Source: Chitinophaga pinensis (GTDB taxonomy: Bacteria; Bacteroidota; Bacteroidia; NS11-12g; UBA955). From it: 64,000 nucleotides of DNA. A program made the position numbers and the translations under genes. Numbering within the stretch: position 1 is the first letter of the stretch; every line of letters starts with the position of its first letter. Where the stretch lies: contig CAMBXL010000007.1 in NCBI GenBank assembly GCA_945871905.1, forward strand, positions 1-64,000. The letters run 5' to 3'. The notes under the pieces are model-generated. The model was not told the origin of the DNA. It did not search any database and saw only the letters and a list, made by a program, of their open reading frames with translations. Shown here piece by piece: positions 30,764 to 40,198 of this stretch.

Positions 30764-31735
30764 ATGAATAAAATTGCAGTAATGACATCCGGTGGCGATT
30801 CGCCTGGAATGAATGCCTGTATAAGAGCAGTGGTGAGAACCGCTGCTTTTTACAATAAAGAGGTTGTAGGTATTAAAAGAGGCTACCAAGGGATGATTGA
30901 TAATGATATTATTCCACTTTCTGTAAAGGATGTAGCCAATATCATTCAATATGGTGGTACTATTTTAAAAACTGCTAGAAGCAAAGACTTTCATACCAAA
31001 GAAGGCCGACTTAAAGCTTTCCATAATTTACAAAGTGCTGGAGTTGAAGGTTTGGTTTGCATAGGAGGGAATGGAACATATACAGGTGCTGAAATTTTTT
31101 ACAATGAATTTGGTATTCCAAGTGTAGGGGCACCGGGAACAATAGACAATGATTTATATGGTACCGACTACACCATTGGTTTTGATACCGCAGCAAATAC
31201 AGCTTTAGATGCGATTGACAGAATAAGAGATACTGCCGATTCCCACAATAGAGTTTTTTTTATAGAAGTAATGGGCAGAGACAGCGGTTTTTTGGCTTTG
31301 TACGCAGGTATTGCTGGTGGTGCCGAAGGAATTTTAGTTCCCGAAATATTTACAGATTACGAAGGATTAAGGCAGCATTTTAATAATCCTGAACGCAGGA
31401 TAAAGGATTTTAGCATTATCGTAGTTGCCGAAGGTGACACCGAGGGTAACGCATTTGAAGTTGCAGATAAGTTTAAATTAGAATTCAATCAAGCCGATGT
31501 CAGAGTGTCTGTGTTAGGACATATTCAAAGGGGAGGTAAGCCAAGTGTAAACGATAGAATATTGGCAAGCAGACTTGGTAGTTCTGCTGTGGAATGTTTG
31601 TTAAATGGGGTTAAAAACAGTTGTGTTGGGGTGGTGAATAATGATATAATTATTACGCCATATAATGAAGCAATAAACAAATCAAAATCAATAGATAAAA
31701 ATTTATGGCGCTTGTCCCAAATATTAAGTAGTTAA
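30764..31735 (+). CDS. pfkA: 6-phosphofructokinase
   Basis: MTSGGDSPGMNACIRAVVR, GAPGTIDNDLYGTDYTIGFDTA, EVMGRDSGFLAL, LGHIQRGGKPS. Confidence 0.95.
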   Translation: MNKIAVMTSGGDSPGMNACIRAVVRTAAFYNKEVVGIKRGYQGMIDNDIIPLSVKDVANIIQYGGTILKTARSKDFHTKEGRLKAFHNLQSAGVEGLVCIGGNGTYTGAEIFYNEFGIPSVGAPGTIDNDLYGTDYTIGFDTAANTALDAIDRIRDTADSHNRVFFIEVMGRDSGFLALYAGIAGGAEGILVPEIFTDYEGLRQHFNNPERRIKDFSIIVVAEGDTEGNAFEVADKFKLEFNQADVRVSVLGHIQRGGKPSVNDRILASRLGSSAVECLLNGVKNSCVGVVNNDIIITPYNEAINKSKSIDKNLWRLSQILSS

Positions 31736-31738
31736 ATA

Positions 31739-33397
31739 ATGCTCAAAAGACTCTCTATTCATAATTTTGCTATTATTAAACAACTTCATGTCTCTTTTCA
31801 TGAAGGATATAATGTAATTACAGGTGAAACAGGTGCAGGAAAATCAATTTTAATTGATGCACTTGGACTTATTTTAGGCGATCGTGCTGATTTGAAATCG
31901 CAAATAGACGCCTCAGAAAAGTGCGTTATTGAAGGTGAGTTTTTAAATGAATCTTCATCTATTCAAAAATTATTCGAACAAATGGAGTTGGATTTTGAAT
32001 CTCCCATTATTATTCGAAGAGAATTCAGTAAACAAGGCAAGTCAAGGGCTTTTGTAAATGATACGCCTGTAACGGTAGTTCAACTTAAAAAAGTAACAGA
32101 AAATTTGGTTTCTATTCACTCACAACATGAAAATATGGTGCTGAGTGATGCCGATTTTCAATTTAATTTATTAGATACTTTTGCCCAAAATAAAGAGGTT
32201 TTATTCGCCTACCAAAAAGTGTTTACCTCATTCAAACAAGAGGAAAAAATGCTTATTGAATTGAAGAAAAAACAGTCTGAAATGCTCAAAGAAAAAGATT
32301 ATTTAACTTTTTTGGTCAATGAGTTTGATTCATTACAACTTAAATCGGGAGAAGAATCCGAGATTGATAAAGAATTACAATTGCTGAATCATGCTGAACA
32401 AATTAAACAGACGGCTGAATATGCGGGTGTTTCTATTTCAGATTCAGAACAATCTGTCATCGTTGTTTTAACGGCTGTTAAACAGAAGTTAAAAGGCATG
32501 ACAAGTTTTAGTGAGGTTTGTAACGCTTTATACGAAAGGGTTTCATCGGTTATTATTGAGTTGAAAGATATTGCAAATGAAGCCAATGATTTGTTGGAGA
32601 AAGTAGGGACAGACCAATCCCGATTGGAAGAGTTAAATGACAGGATGAACGCCATCTATCAGTTGAAACGCAAGCACAATGTAAATGATTATGAAGAGCT
32701 TTTAGCAGTGTATGAAACCATTGCAAATCAACTGAATGGAATTGGTTCAATAGAACAACAAATAGATGAAAGTCAAAAGAAAGTCAATGAAGCATTAAAG
32801 GAAATGTCAAAATTGGCTAAAAACTTACATCAATCTAGAACGAAGTCAGCTTCATTATTAAAACTGGAAATTGAACATTATTTGCATCAATTAGAGATGC
32901 CTAAATCTGTTGTAATGTTTGAATTGAGCGAAACAGAGTCCTTTAATGAGTTTGGGAACAGTAATTTAGCTATTAAATTTTCAGCCAATGTTGGTATAGC
33001 GCCTCAAGCGCTTGACAAGGTTGCTTCGGGAGGTGAATTGAGCCGTTTGGCATTGGCCATCAGAACCATTGAAGCCAAGTCGAACCAATTGGGAACTTTA
33101 ATATTCGATGAAATAGACACGGGCGTATCTGGAAAAGTAGCCGCTAATATTGGTTTTATGTTTAAATCGATAGCCCAACACCATCAGTTAATTGCAATTA
33201 CTCACTTGCCTCAAGTGGCCGCTTCGGGACAATACCATTATTTTGTTAGTAAGTCCGAGAAAGACAATAAAACCTACACGCAAATTCATCAATTAAGTGA
33301 AACAGAAAGGGTAGAACAATTAGCAAACATGTTAAGTGGTAATGCAATAAGTGAAAGTGCTATGCAGAATGCCAAAGAGTTATTAAGGCAAGCTTAA
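31739..33397 (+). CDS. recN: DNA repair protein RecN
   Basis: GETGAGKSILIDALGLILGDRAD, VASGGELSRLALAIRTI, LIFDEIDTGVSGKVA. Confidence 0.95.
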   Translation: MLKRLSIHNFAIIKQLHVSFHEGYNVITGETGAGKSILIDALGLILGDRADLKSQIDASEKCVIEGEFLNESSSIQKLFEQMELDFESPIIIRREFSKQGKSRAFVNDTPVTVVQLKKVTENLVSIHSQHENMVLSDADFQFNLLDTFAQNKEVLFAYQKVFTSFKQEEKMLIELKKKQSEMLKEKDYLTFLVNEFDSLQLKSGEESEIDKELQLLNHAEQIKQTAEYAGVSISDSEQSVIVVLTAVKQKLKGMTSFSEVCNALYERVSSVIIELKDIANEANDLLEKVGTDQSRLEELNDRMNAIYQLKRKHNVNDYEELLAVYETIANQLNGIGSIEQQIDESQKKVNEALKEMSKLAKNLHQSRTKSASLLKLEIEHYLHQLEMPKSVVMFELSETESFNEFGNSNLAIKFSANVGIAPQALDKVASGGELSRLALAIRTIEAKSNQLGTLIFDEIDTGVSGKVAANIGFMFKSIAQHHQLIAITHLPQVAASGQYHYFVSKSEKDNKTYTQIHQLSETERVEQLANMLSGNAISESAMQNAKELLRQA

Positions 33398-33398
33398 T

Positions 33399-34076
33399 TT
33401 ACCATTTTAGTTCAGGCATTGGACTTCGGAATTGGTCTATTTTCCCTTCATTTACATGCCAAAACAGGCTACCAAATTGTTGGGCAATCTCCAAATCATG
33501 GGTTGAAGCAATGATTAGTTTATTTTGATTTTTTGATATGTTTTTAAAGTTCTCAAAGAGTTGTATTTTTGAAGGATAATCCAAAAATGCACTAGGTTCA
33601 TCTAAAATGATGACAGATGTATTTTGAGCCAAAGCTCTTGCAATATTGGTTTTTTGCCATTCGCCATCACTGATTTTATTCAAGGTTTTTTTTCTAATAG
33701 GTTCAATCCCCATAGTAAAAATAGCTTCTTCAACAAAATGGTCATTTTCTATTTTGCCATTGTGATTATAACGCCCCATTTTTACCAAATCTTCGACAGT
33801 AATATAGGATTCTTCAATACGCTTGTTGTTAACAATAGCAATGTAGTCGGCACGTTTTTGAATAGATAACTTGGAGAGATTGGTGTTGTTTATTTCAATA
33901 ATACCATCAATAGGAGGAATAAAACCCGATAAGTGTTTTAATAATGTTGATTTTCCAACGCCATTTCTACCACTTAAAATAAGCAGTTCGCCCAAATTAA
34001 CCGAGGCATTTAATGGGGCAATGATAGGTTCTTTATACCCTACAACTAAGTCAATCAATTTTATAAATCCGCTCAT
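33399..34076 (-). CDS. ABC transporter ATP-binding protein (iron-siderophore/haem/B12 importer type)
   Basis: GRNGVGKSTLLKHLSG, ISDGEWQKTNIARALAQ, VIILDEPSAFLD. Confidence 0.9.
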   Translation of the reverse strand: MSGFIKLIDLVVGYKEPIIAPLNASVNLGELLILSGRNGVGKSTLLKHLSGFIPPIDGIIEINNTNLSKLSIQKRADYIAIVNNKRIEESYITVEDLVKMGRYNHNGKIENDHFVEEAIFTMGIEPIRKKTLNKISDGEWQKTNIARALAQNTSVIILDEPSAFLDYPSKIQLFENFKNISKNQNKLIIASTHDLEIAQQFGSLFWHVNEGKIDQFRSPMPELKW

Positions 34077-35041
34077 TTTTTGAAAGAATTAAAAAGGATA
34101 TAAAGTACAAAAGGTCCGCCTATTAATGAAGTAGTTACATTAATAGGGATTTGGAAACCCCAAATATCAAGGGAAGAGATGATGTCTCCAAGAATGGTCA
34201 TGATGCTGCCTAACAAGCAATTGGCAATCAATAAGGTTTTAAATTGCACGCTTTTAAACAGTATTTTCACCAAGTTTGGAACAGCAATTCCGACAAAGGC
34301 TATAGGGCCACAAAAGGCAGTGGCAACTCCTGTAATTAATCCCGTGCAGACCAAAAGTTGGAAGGAGGTTTTGCGAGTGTTAACACCCATAGAATTGGCA
34401 ACTTCATCGCCTAAAATCATCACAGACAAAGGATTCATTAGGAAATAGGCCCATGCCAAACCAATGACAACGGCAATAACTAATAGAACTAAGTCGGTTC
34501 CTATTACTTGATTAAAAGAACCCATACTCCAAAGGCTCAAATTTTTAATTTCCTCGGCAGAAGCTAACGAAACCAAGAGGGATTGAAAGGCACCCGTAAT
34601 CATGCTGATGATAACACCAAATAAAAGTATGATGGATCCATAACCATATTTAAGAGATAAACTTGAAATAAGGAGGAGGATAAGGGTAGCGCCTAAAATA
34701 CCTGCCAAAGACAAACTAATATGTCCCAAAAGAGGCCACGTATTGATGCCAAGAACTAAGACAATTGCAACCATTAAGGAGGCCCCTGAACTAACCCCCA
34801 ATATGTAAGGACCTGCAAGCTGATTTCTAAACAATTGTTGTAAAATAAAGCCAGACATGGATAATGCAGAACCAACCAAAAGAGCCGTTAGTGTTTTGGG
34901 GAAACGGTACATTTTTAAAATAAACCAATCGCTTTCAATGGCATTAAATGGATTGATAATTTGAGGTACAATGATTAAGCTAACAGCAGTAAGTGTTATT
35001 AAAACAAGTGTTAAAATTAAAAAATTGAGATTGATTTTCAA
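34073..35041 (-). CDS. FecCD-type iron ABC transporter permease
   Basis: Multi-TM; RFPKTLTALLVGSALSMSGFILQQLFRNQLAGPYILGVSSGAS; overlaps the ATPase ORF by 4 nt. Confidence 0.92.
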   Translation of the reverse strand: MKINLNFLILTLVLITLTAVSLIIVPQIINPFNAIESDWFILKMYRFPKTLTALLVGSALSMSGFILQQLFRNQLAGPYILGVSSGASLMVAIVLVLGINTWPLLGHISLSLAGILGATLILLLISSLSLKYGYGSIILLFGVIISMITGAFQSLLVSLASAEEIKNLSLWSMGSFNQVIGTDLVLLVIAVVIGLAWAYFLMNPLSVMILGDEVANSMGVNTRKTSFQLLVCTGLITGVATAFCGPIAFVGIAVPNLVKILFKSVQFKTLLIANCLLGSIMTILGDIISSLDIWGFQIPINVTTSLIGGPFVLYILFNSFKK

Positions 35042-35202
35042 TTGAATTTAAAAAAGAATACAAAACAAGTAAAAAAAAATTAAAAAAGTAGAATAAGTTA
35101 TGCGCAATAAATCAAAGACATAACAATATAGAAATGTGAGTAGATTACTATTCATGTTTTTTTTTTAGTTACTTTAAAGGTTAATTTGTTTTAAATTTTC
35201 GT

Positions 35203-35210
35203 TATTTTTG
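35203..35210 (+). promoter_or_regulatory. Putative -7 box (TATTTTTG) of pckA
   Basis: Matches TAnnTTTG 22 nt before the ATG. Confidence 0.45.
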
Positions 35211-35232
35211 CCAAAATTTTTTATACATATCA

Positions 35233-36837
35233 ATGAATAATCAAGACATCATATCACATGTTATCGATAAAGCTTCCAAAGCTTATTTGAATTTATCAAC
35301 AGACGAACTTGTTAAAGTAGCCTTAGAGAAAAAAGAAGGGATTTTAACTGACAAAGGCGCATTGGCTGCAGATACTGGTGAGTTTACAGGAAGATCTCCT
35401 AAAGATAAATTTACGGTTTGTGATGCCAAAACTGAAAACACAGTTTGGTGGGGACCAGTTAATACTAAATTTGATGAAGCTAAGTTTGATGCATTGTTGA
35501 ACAAAGTATTAACTCATTTTGAAGGAAAAGAACTGTTTGTTAGAGATGCATATGCTTGTGCTAACCCTTCATACAGATTAAACATTAAAGTGGTAACGGA
35601 ATCTGCGTATCAGAATTTATTTGCAAAGAATTTGTTCTTACGTCCACAAAACGAAGCGCAAGAAACAGAATGGATTATTTTAGCAGCCCCTTCTTTCAGG
35701 GCTAATCCTGATGAAGATGGAACCCGTCAACACAATTTTTCTATCATCAATTTTACCAAAAAAATCATTTTAATAGGTGGTTCAGGTTATACCGGCGAAA
35801 TAAAAAAAGGAATTTTTACAGTATTGAATTTTATTTTACCTCAAGAAAGAGGGGTATTGTCAATGCATTGTTCTGCAAACATAGGAAAAGAGGGTGATAC
35901 TGCTGTATTCTTTGGATTGTCTGGAACAGGTAAAACAACCTTAAGCGCTGACCCTGAAAGAAAATTAATAGGGGATGATGAACACGGTTGGGACAGTGAA
36001 ACTGTCTTTAATTTCGAAGGTGGATGCTATGCTAAGTGTATCGATTTGACCGAAGAGAAAGAACCACAAATATGGAACGCCATTAAACACGGTGCTTTGG
36101 TTGAAAACGTTAGATTTTTCCCAAATACCAATACACCAAATTATGAAGATGTATCGATAACAGAAAATACGCGTGTTGCATACCCTATTGAACATATTGA
36201 AGGAATAGCAGTGCCATCTATCGGCAATGCACCTAAAAATATTTTCTTTTTAACCTGCGATGCTTACGGTGTATTACCTCCAATTTCTAAATTAACTGCT
36301 GAACAAGCAATGTATCATTTTATTTCAGGTTATACGAGCAAAGTGGCTGGTACAGAAGCTGGAATTACTGAACCGCAAAGTACATTCTCTGCGTGTTTTG
36401 GTCAAGCTTTCTTGCCATTACACCCAACCAAGTATGCTGATTTATTAGGTAAAAAACTAAATGATAATAAAGATGTAAAAGTTTGGTTATTAAACACCGG
36501 ATGGAGTGGAGGAGGTTATGGCGTAGGAAGTAGAATGAAACTTTCATTAACCCGTGCCATGCTTACTGCGGCATTAAATGGTGAATTAGACCAAGTTGAA
36601 TTTGTTCAACATCCTGTTTTTGGTGTGCAAATGCCAACAGCTTGTCCTAATGTACCAAGTGAAATATTGAACCCAAGAAATACTTGGTCAGACAAAGCAG
36701 AATACGACAAAGCTGCCAATGCTTTAGCAGACAAGTTTAACGACAATTTCAAAAAATTTGAAGAAGGAGCCTCTGAGGCTATTTTAAGTGCAGCACCTAA
36801 AGCGGTGATGACCAATATTTTAAAAATAATTTTCTAA
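35233..36837 (+). CDS. pckA: Phosphoenolpyruvate carboxykinase (ATP)
   Basis: GLSGTGKTTLSADPERKLIGDDEHGW, FTGRSPKDKF, TGWSGGGYGVGSRMKLSLTRAML. Confidence 0.96.
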   Translation: MNNQDIISHVIDKASKAYLNLSTDELVKVALEKKEGILTDKGALAADTGEFTGRSPKDKFTVCDAKTENTVWWGPVNTKFDEAKFDALLNKVLTHFEGKELFVRDAYACANPSYRLNIKVVTESAYQNLFAKNLFLRPQNEAQETEWIILAAPSFRANPDEDGTRQHNFSIINFTKKIILIGGSGYTGEIKKGIFTVLNFILPQERGVLSMHCSANIGKEGDTAVFFGLSGTGKTTLSADPERKLIGDDEHGWDSETVFNFEGGCYAKCIDLTEEKEPQIWNAIKHGALVENVRFFPNTNTPNYEDVSITENTRVAYPIEHIEGIAVPSIGNAPKNIFFLTCDAYGVLPPISKLTAEQAMYHFISGYTSKVAGTEAGITEPQSTFSACFGQAFLPLHPTKYADLLGKKLNDNKDVKVWLLNTGWSGGGYGVGSRMKLSLTRAMLTAALNGELDQVEFVQHPVFGVQMPTACPNVPSEILNPRNTWSDKAEYDKAANALADKFNDNFKKFEEGASEAILSAAPKAVMTNILKIIF

Positions 36838-36840
36838 TAC

Positions 36841-36874
36841 AAAAGCCATTCGTATAAAACGGATGGCTTTTTTT
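36841..36874 (+). terminator. Rho-independent terminator after pckA
   Basis: AAAAGCCATtCGT..ACGgATGGCTTTTTTT hairpin with T tract. Confidence 0.8.
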
Positions 36875-36881
36875 ATGAATT

Positions 36882-36930
36882 CCCTGTGGTTGGTCTGAAG
36901 TTTAGCTCTTAGTGGAAGCGGCCACCCAAT
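36882..36930 (-). repeat. Putative REP hairpin copy C (minus orientation) downstream of the RAYT gene
   Basis: Reverse complement attgggtggccgcttccactaagagctaaacttcagaccaaccacaggg matches copies A and B. Confidence 0.7.
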
Positions 36931-36948
36931 GCAGCCTTTTCAAGGACT

Positions 36949-37470
36949 TTAAATTTCTCCATATCTATTCAAAAATTTAAAATCCTGAATCCCGTTTTTA
37001 TAAAATTTAGCTGAACTAAAAAAATATTCATCATTAAATTTACTCAGTTTCCAATGTTCTTGAATAGGATTATTATGTATATATTCAAGCTTTTGTCTAA
37101 GAATTAATTCGTTTTCTATCAAAATCCACTTTGGTCTACGCTCCCAAATTTGAAAATTTCTATCATTTTGTGTTGAAGTTAACTTTAATAACATTTCAGC
37201 ATTATTTTCTTTTTTTAAATTAAATAAAATTTGTTGTGCTGTGTGTTTTAAGAAATCTCTTTGAAACGCAATTTTATTTTTCTTTTCTAAAGACAATACA
37301 ATGTGAATGTGATTGGGCATTAAAACAAAACCATAGATTTTTATCCATTTATTTATTGTAATAAAATTAAAGCTTTCAATAATTATCTGACAATTTTCTT
37401 TATTCAAAATCTTTTGCCAAGAATTTATTGTCGATGTAAAAAACCATAGATTTTCAATTTTCTGGAACAT
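36949..37470 (-). CDS. REP-associated tyrosine transposase (RAYT; Y1/IS200-like HUH transposase)
   Basis: 173 aa; HUH motif FVLMPNHIHIVLSL; candidate catalytic Tyr in KLEYIHNNPIQEHW; flanked by REP-like hairpins. Confidence 0.87.
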   Translation of the reverse strand: MFQKIENLWFFTSTINSWQKILNKENCQIIIESFNFITINKWIKIYGFVLMPNHIHIVLSLEKKNKIAFQRDFLKHTAQQILFNLKKENNAEMLLKLTSTQNDRNFQIWERRPKWILIENELILRQKLEYIHNNPIQEHWKLSKFNDEYFFSSAKFYKNGIQDFKFLNRYGEI

Positions 37471-37560
37471 TAATACAATAATATGACATTCTTTTGTAGA
37501 TGAAAAAAATAGTGGTTGGTCGCTACCTCAAGGAGCTTGGCTTCAGTCCAACCACAGGGG
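37452..37560 (+). repeat. 109-bp direct repeat copy 1: RAYT 5' end, upstream region and REP hairpin A
   Basis: Repeats at 37571-37679 (119-bp period); hairpin arms gtggttgg / ccaaccac. Confidence 0.9.
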
Positions 37561-37570
37561 AAAGAAATCA

Positions 37571-37679
37571 TTTCAATTTTCTGGAACATTAATACAATAA
37601 TATGACATTCTTTTGTAGATGAAAAAAATAGTGGGTGGTCGCTTCCTCAAGGAGCTCGGCTTCAGACCAACCACAGGGG
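37571..37679 (+). repeat. 109-bp direct repeat copy 2: duplicated RAYT start region and REP hairpin B
   Basis: Identical to copy 1 except 4 substitutions, all inside the hairpin part. Confidence 0.9.
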
Positions 37680-37849
37680 GAATTTGTTTATCCCGAGACC
37701 AATAACGGCAAACTAAATAATGCTTGAAAATAGGAAATTTAAATTTCACTCTAAAACAATTATAAAAAAGGAATGTTATCTAACAGTTGATTGTGTTTTA
37801 TAAATTTTAACTACAGAAAGTCATTCATTCGTTTGAATGGCTTTCTTTT

Positions 37850-40126
37850 TTAGTCAATGTCTACTCTAAACCCAAAGAAAAAACGGATTCCTTGATTGGG
37901 CGCAAAGATATAGCCGGGGTCAAAAGTAAGTGCATATTGGTTGTTTGAATTGGCAATTACATTTCCATTAGTATCAAATTTTACTTGTTTGTCAAATGGG
38001 TCATTGGCACGGGCAATAATAAAAGGATTGCCTCTATTAGGGGTATAGTTTAGTAAATTTTTGATACCTCCATAAAGTTTTATTTTTTTGAATCCATTGT
38101 ATGAAATTTGAATGTTTTGGATACTCCACCAAGGTGATTCTGCTTTTCTAGGGTCTAATTCGTTTAACACTGGTAAACGCATAGGACTGTATAAATTTCC
38201 TGTGTAATCTATGGTTGTTTTTAATTTTTTAAAGGGGTAGGAAATAGACCAAGTTCCAGAAAAGTATTCTGTTAAAATAGGTCTGATTTTTTCATTTCCA
38301 TTCACTGTTTTAAGGTCAATAGCTGTCCAACCGATTTCGGAACGTAAGCCATTTTTCAATTGAATGGTTGAGTTAAAGCTCCATCCTGCGGTGTAAAAAT
38401 ATCCCAACATGTTGTCAATGATAATTTTGTTAGGGTCTTGGTCGTAGTCGGGTAATATTCTGTTGTAAAAGTGATTGTAAAATAAGCTTGTTTCGATATT
38501 CATTAAATTATATTTGGATAATCTAAATGACTTACTCAAACTTGCTGTTGAATTGATAGATTGCTCGGGTTTTATTTTATTGTTGATTTGAACAACTCTT
38601 GCACCTGTCATAAGCGCGTGTTCTTCTGTTAGTAAATTGACAACCCTAAATCCTGTTCCTGCATTCAACCTGAAAATGGTACTTGGATTGAAATTGTATT
38701 TATAAGCAAAACGAGGGGTAAAAATAGGGCCGTGAAGACGGTAATAATCAAATCTCATGCCTAATAAGAATTGGTGTCTTTCGTTTTGTTTTCTTTCATA
38801 TTGAATAAATAATCCGGGGATAGAACCCGATGGATTATTGATTAAGGAATCTGGTAGAGATTGACTTAATATATTGTCATTGTAGAGCATGTATTTGTAG
38901 GCAATACCTGCCAACCAATCATTTTTTCGAACCGATTTAGTCCAAATAGATTGCAAAAAGAATAGTTTTTGGTCTGCTACGTATTCAACATTGCCATAAA
39001 CGCTGTTTTGGTAGTGTGAAGTATAGCTTGACTGAATTTGAATGTTTTCTTTAATTGGAAGTTGGTAAGCGCCTATCCATTCAAACCTTTTGGTGATAAT
39101 ATTTTCGCCATAAATGCTGTCTCCTCCACGAAATTGTTTGGTCCATTGGGTTTCGCCTCCCCAGCGGTCTTCGTTTAATACCCTAAGCCCAATCGAAAAT
39201 AGTTTGTTTTTCTTGCGTTCAATATTGTATTTCTGGAAAACAGAGAGTCGGTTTTGTAGTGCAATGTCAGTGAAATTATCTTTGTTTTTGTCGAAAATTT
39301 TTGAGTTGTTGAAGTAATTGAAACCTGTTAAAACAGCTACTTTGGGTGAAAGTTTGAGTTTAATTGACAAATCATTGTTGATTTCATTCCATGAAGTAAT
39401 CATTGAATTAAAGGAGATTAATGGAGCATATTGTGGTCGTTTGGTTATCACATTGATTAATCCACCGATGGCCTCAGAACCATAAAGGGAAGACGCAGGT
39501 CCTTTTACTATTTCCACCCTTTCTATCATGGAATTGGGGATGCCACTCAATCCATAAACCGAAGCCAAACTGCTTACTATAGGCATTCCATCTATTAATA
39601 TCATGGTGTACGGACCTTCAAGTCCATTGATGTGAATATCGCCTGTATTGCACACACTGCAGTTTATTTGTGGTCGAACCCCATTCACATTTTGAAGCGC
39701 TTCAAACAAATTGGGACTTGGGTTTTTTTTCAAAAAAGCCTGATTGAATTGCTCAACAACTATAGGAGAGGAAGATTGCTTGGTGGTTCGCATCGTTCCC
39801 GTTACAACGAATTCTCCTATGGTTTCAACCTGTTCTTTGACTTGGAGAACAATTAAAGATTGATTGTATTTTTCAGTATTGATGGCTAATTCATGTTTGT
39901 AAAATCCTAGACAATTAAATGTGAGGGTAATGGTTTTGCTGTTGTTGTGTTCAATTTTAAAGTAACCCTGACTGTCGGTTAAAACATGTTTTTGCGTTTT
40001 TTTGATTGAAATACTAGCAGATGCTACGGGTAAACTGTCATTCATTACTCTACCATAAATAAACCGACTTTGTCCCAATAAGGTAAATGGAAGAAAAATC
40101 AATATTAAAGGAAGTAATGGTTTCAT
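37850..40126 (-). CDS. TonB-dependent outer-membrane receptor with N-terminal carboxypeptidase-like domain
   Basis: GRVMNDSLPVASASISIKKTQKHVLTDSQGYF; plug PYTMILIDGMPIVSSLASVYGLSGIPNSMIERVEIVKGPASSLYGSEAIGGLINVITKRP; long beta-barrel. Confidence 0.92.
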   Translation of the reverse strand: MKPLLPLILIFLPFTLLGQSRFIYGRVMNDSLPVASASISIKKTQKHVLTDSQGYFKIEHNNSKTITLTFNCLGFYKHELAINTEKYNQSLIVLQVKEQVETIGEFVVTGTMRTTKQSSSPIVVEQFNQAFLKKNPSPNLFEALQNVNGVRPQINCSVCNTGDIHINGLEGPYTMILIDGMPIVSSLASVYGLSGIPNSMIERVEIVKGPASSLYGSEAIGGLINVITKRPQYAPLISFNSMITSWNEINNDLSIKLKLSPKVAVLTGFNYFNNSKIFDKNKDNFTDIALQNRLSVFQKYNIERKKNKLFSIGLRVLNEDRWGGETQWTKQFRGGDSIYGENIITKRFEWIGAYQLPIKENIQIQSSYTSHYQNSVYGNVEYVADQKLFFLQSIWTKSVRKNDWLAGIAYKYMLYNDNILSQSLPDSLINNPSGSIPGLFIQYERKQNERHQFLLGMRFDYYRLHGPIFTPRFAYKYNFNPSTIFRLNAGTGFRVVNLLTEEHALMTGARVVQINNKIKPEQSINSTASLSKSFRLSKYNLMNIETSLFYNHFYNRILPDYDQDPNKIIIDNMLGYFYTAGWSFNSTIQLKNGLRSEIGWTAIDLKTVNGNEKIRPILTEYFSGTWSISYPFKKLKTTIDYTGNLYSPMRLPVLNELDPRKAESPWWSIQNIQISYNGFKKIKLYGGIKNLLNYTPNRGNPFIIARANDPFDKQVKFDTNGNVIANSNNQYALTFDPGYIFAPNQGIRFFFGFRVDID

Positions 40127-40135
40127 TTTACGTCA

Positions 40136-40167
40136 CAAAACTACAAAAGTTAGACTAATCTAACAAA
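40136..40167 (-). promoter_or_regulatory. Putative promoter of the TonB receptor
   Basis: On the minus strand TTTG (40167-40164), 20-nt spacer, TAGTTTTG (40143-40136). Confidence 0.6.
40149..40164. promoter_or_regulatory. DtxR/IdeR-like operator palindrome
   Basis: GTTAGA-ctaa-TCTAAC in the receptor/regulator intergenic region, within the receptor promoter spacer. Confidence 0.6.
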
Positions 40168-40186
40168 TTTAGTTTGATTTTTTTAT

Positions 40187-40194
40187 TATCTTTG
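40187..40194 (+). promoter_or_regulatory. TAnnTTTG box (TATCTTTG) 4 nt before the regulator ATG
   Basis: TATCTTTG-cagc-ATG. Confidence 0.5.
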
Positions 40195-40198
40195 CAGC

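Noticed and set aside
37452-37679. CRISPR array
   Set aside because: Only two 109-bp units with a 10-bp spacer, containing a transposase start region and REP hairpin; no cas genes.
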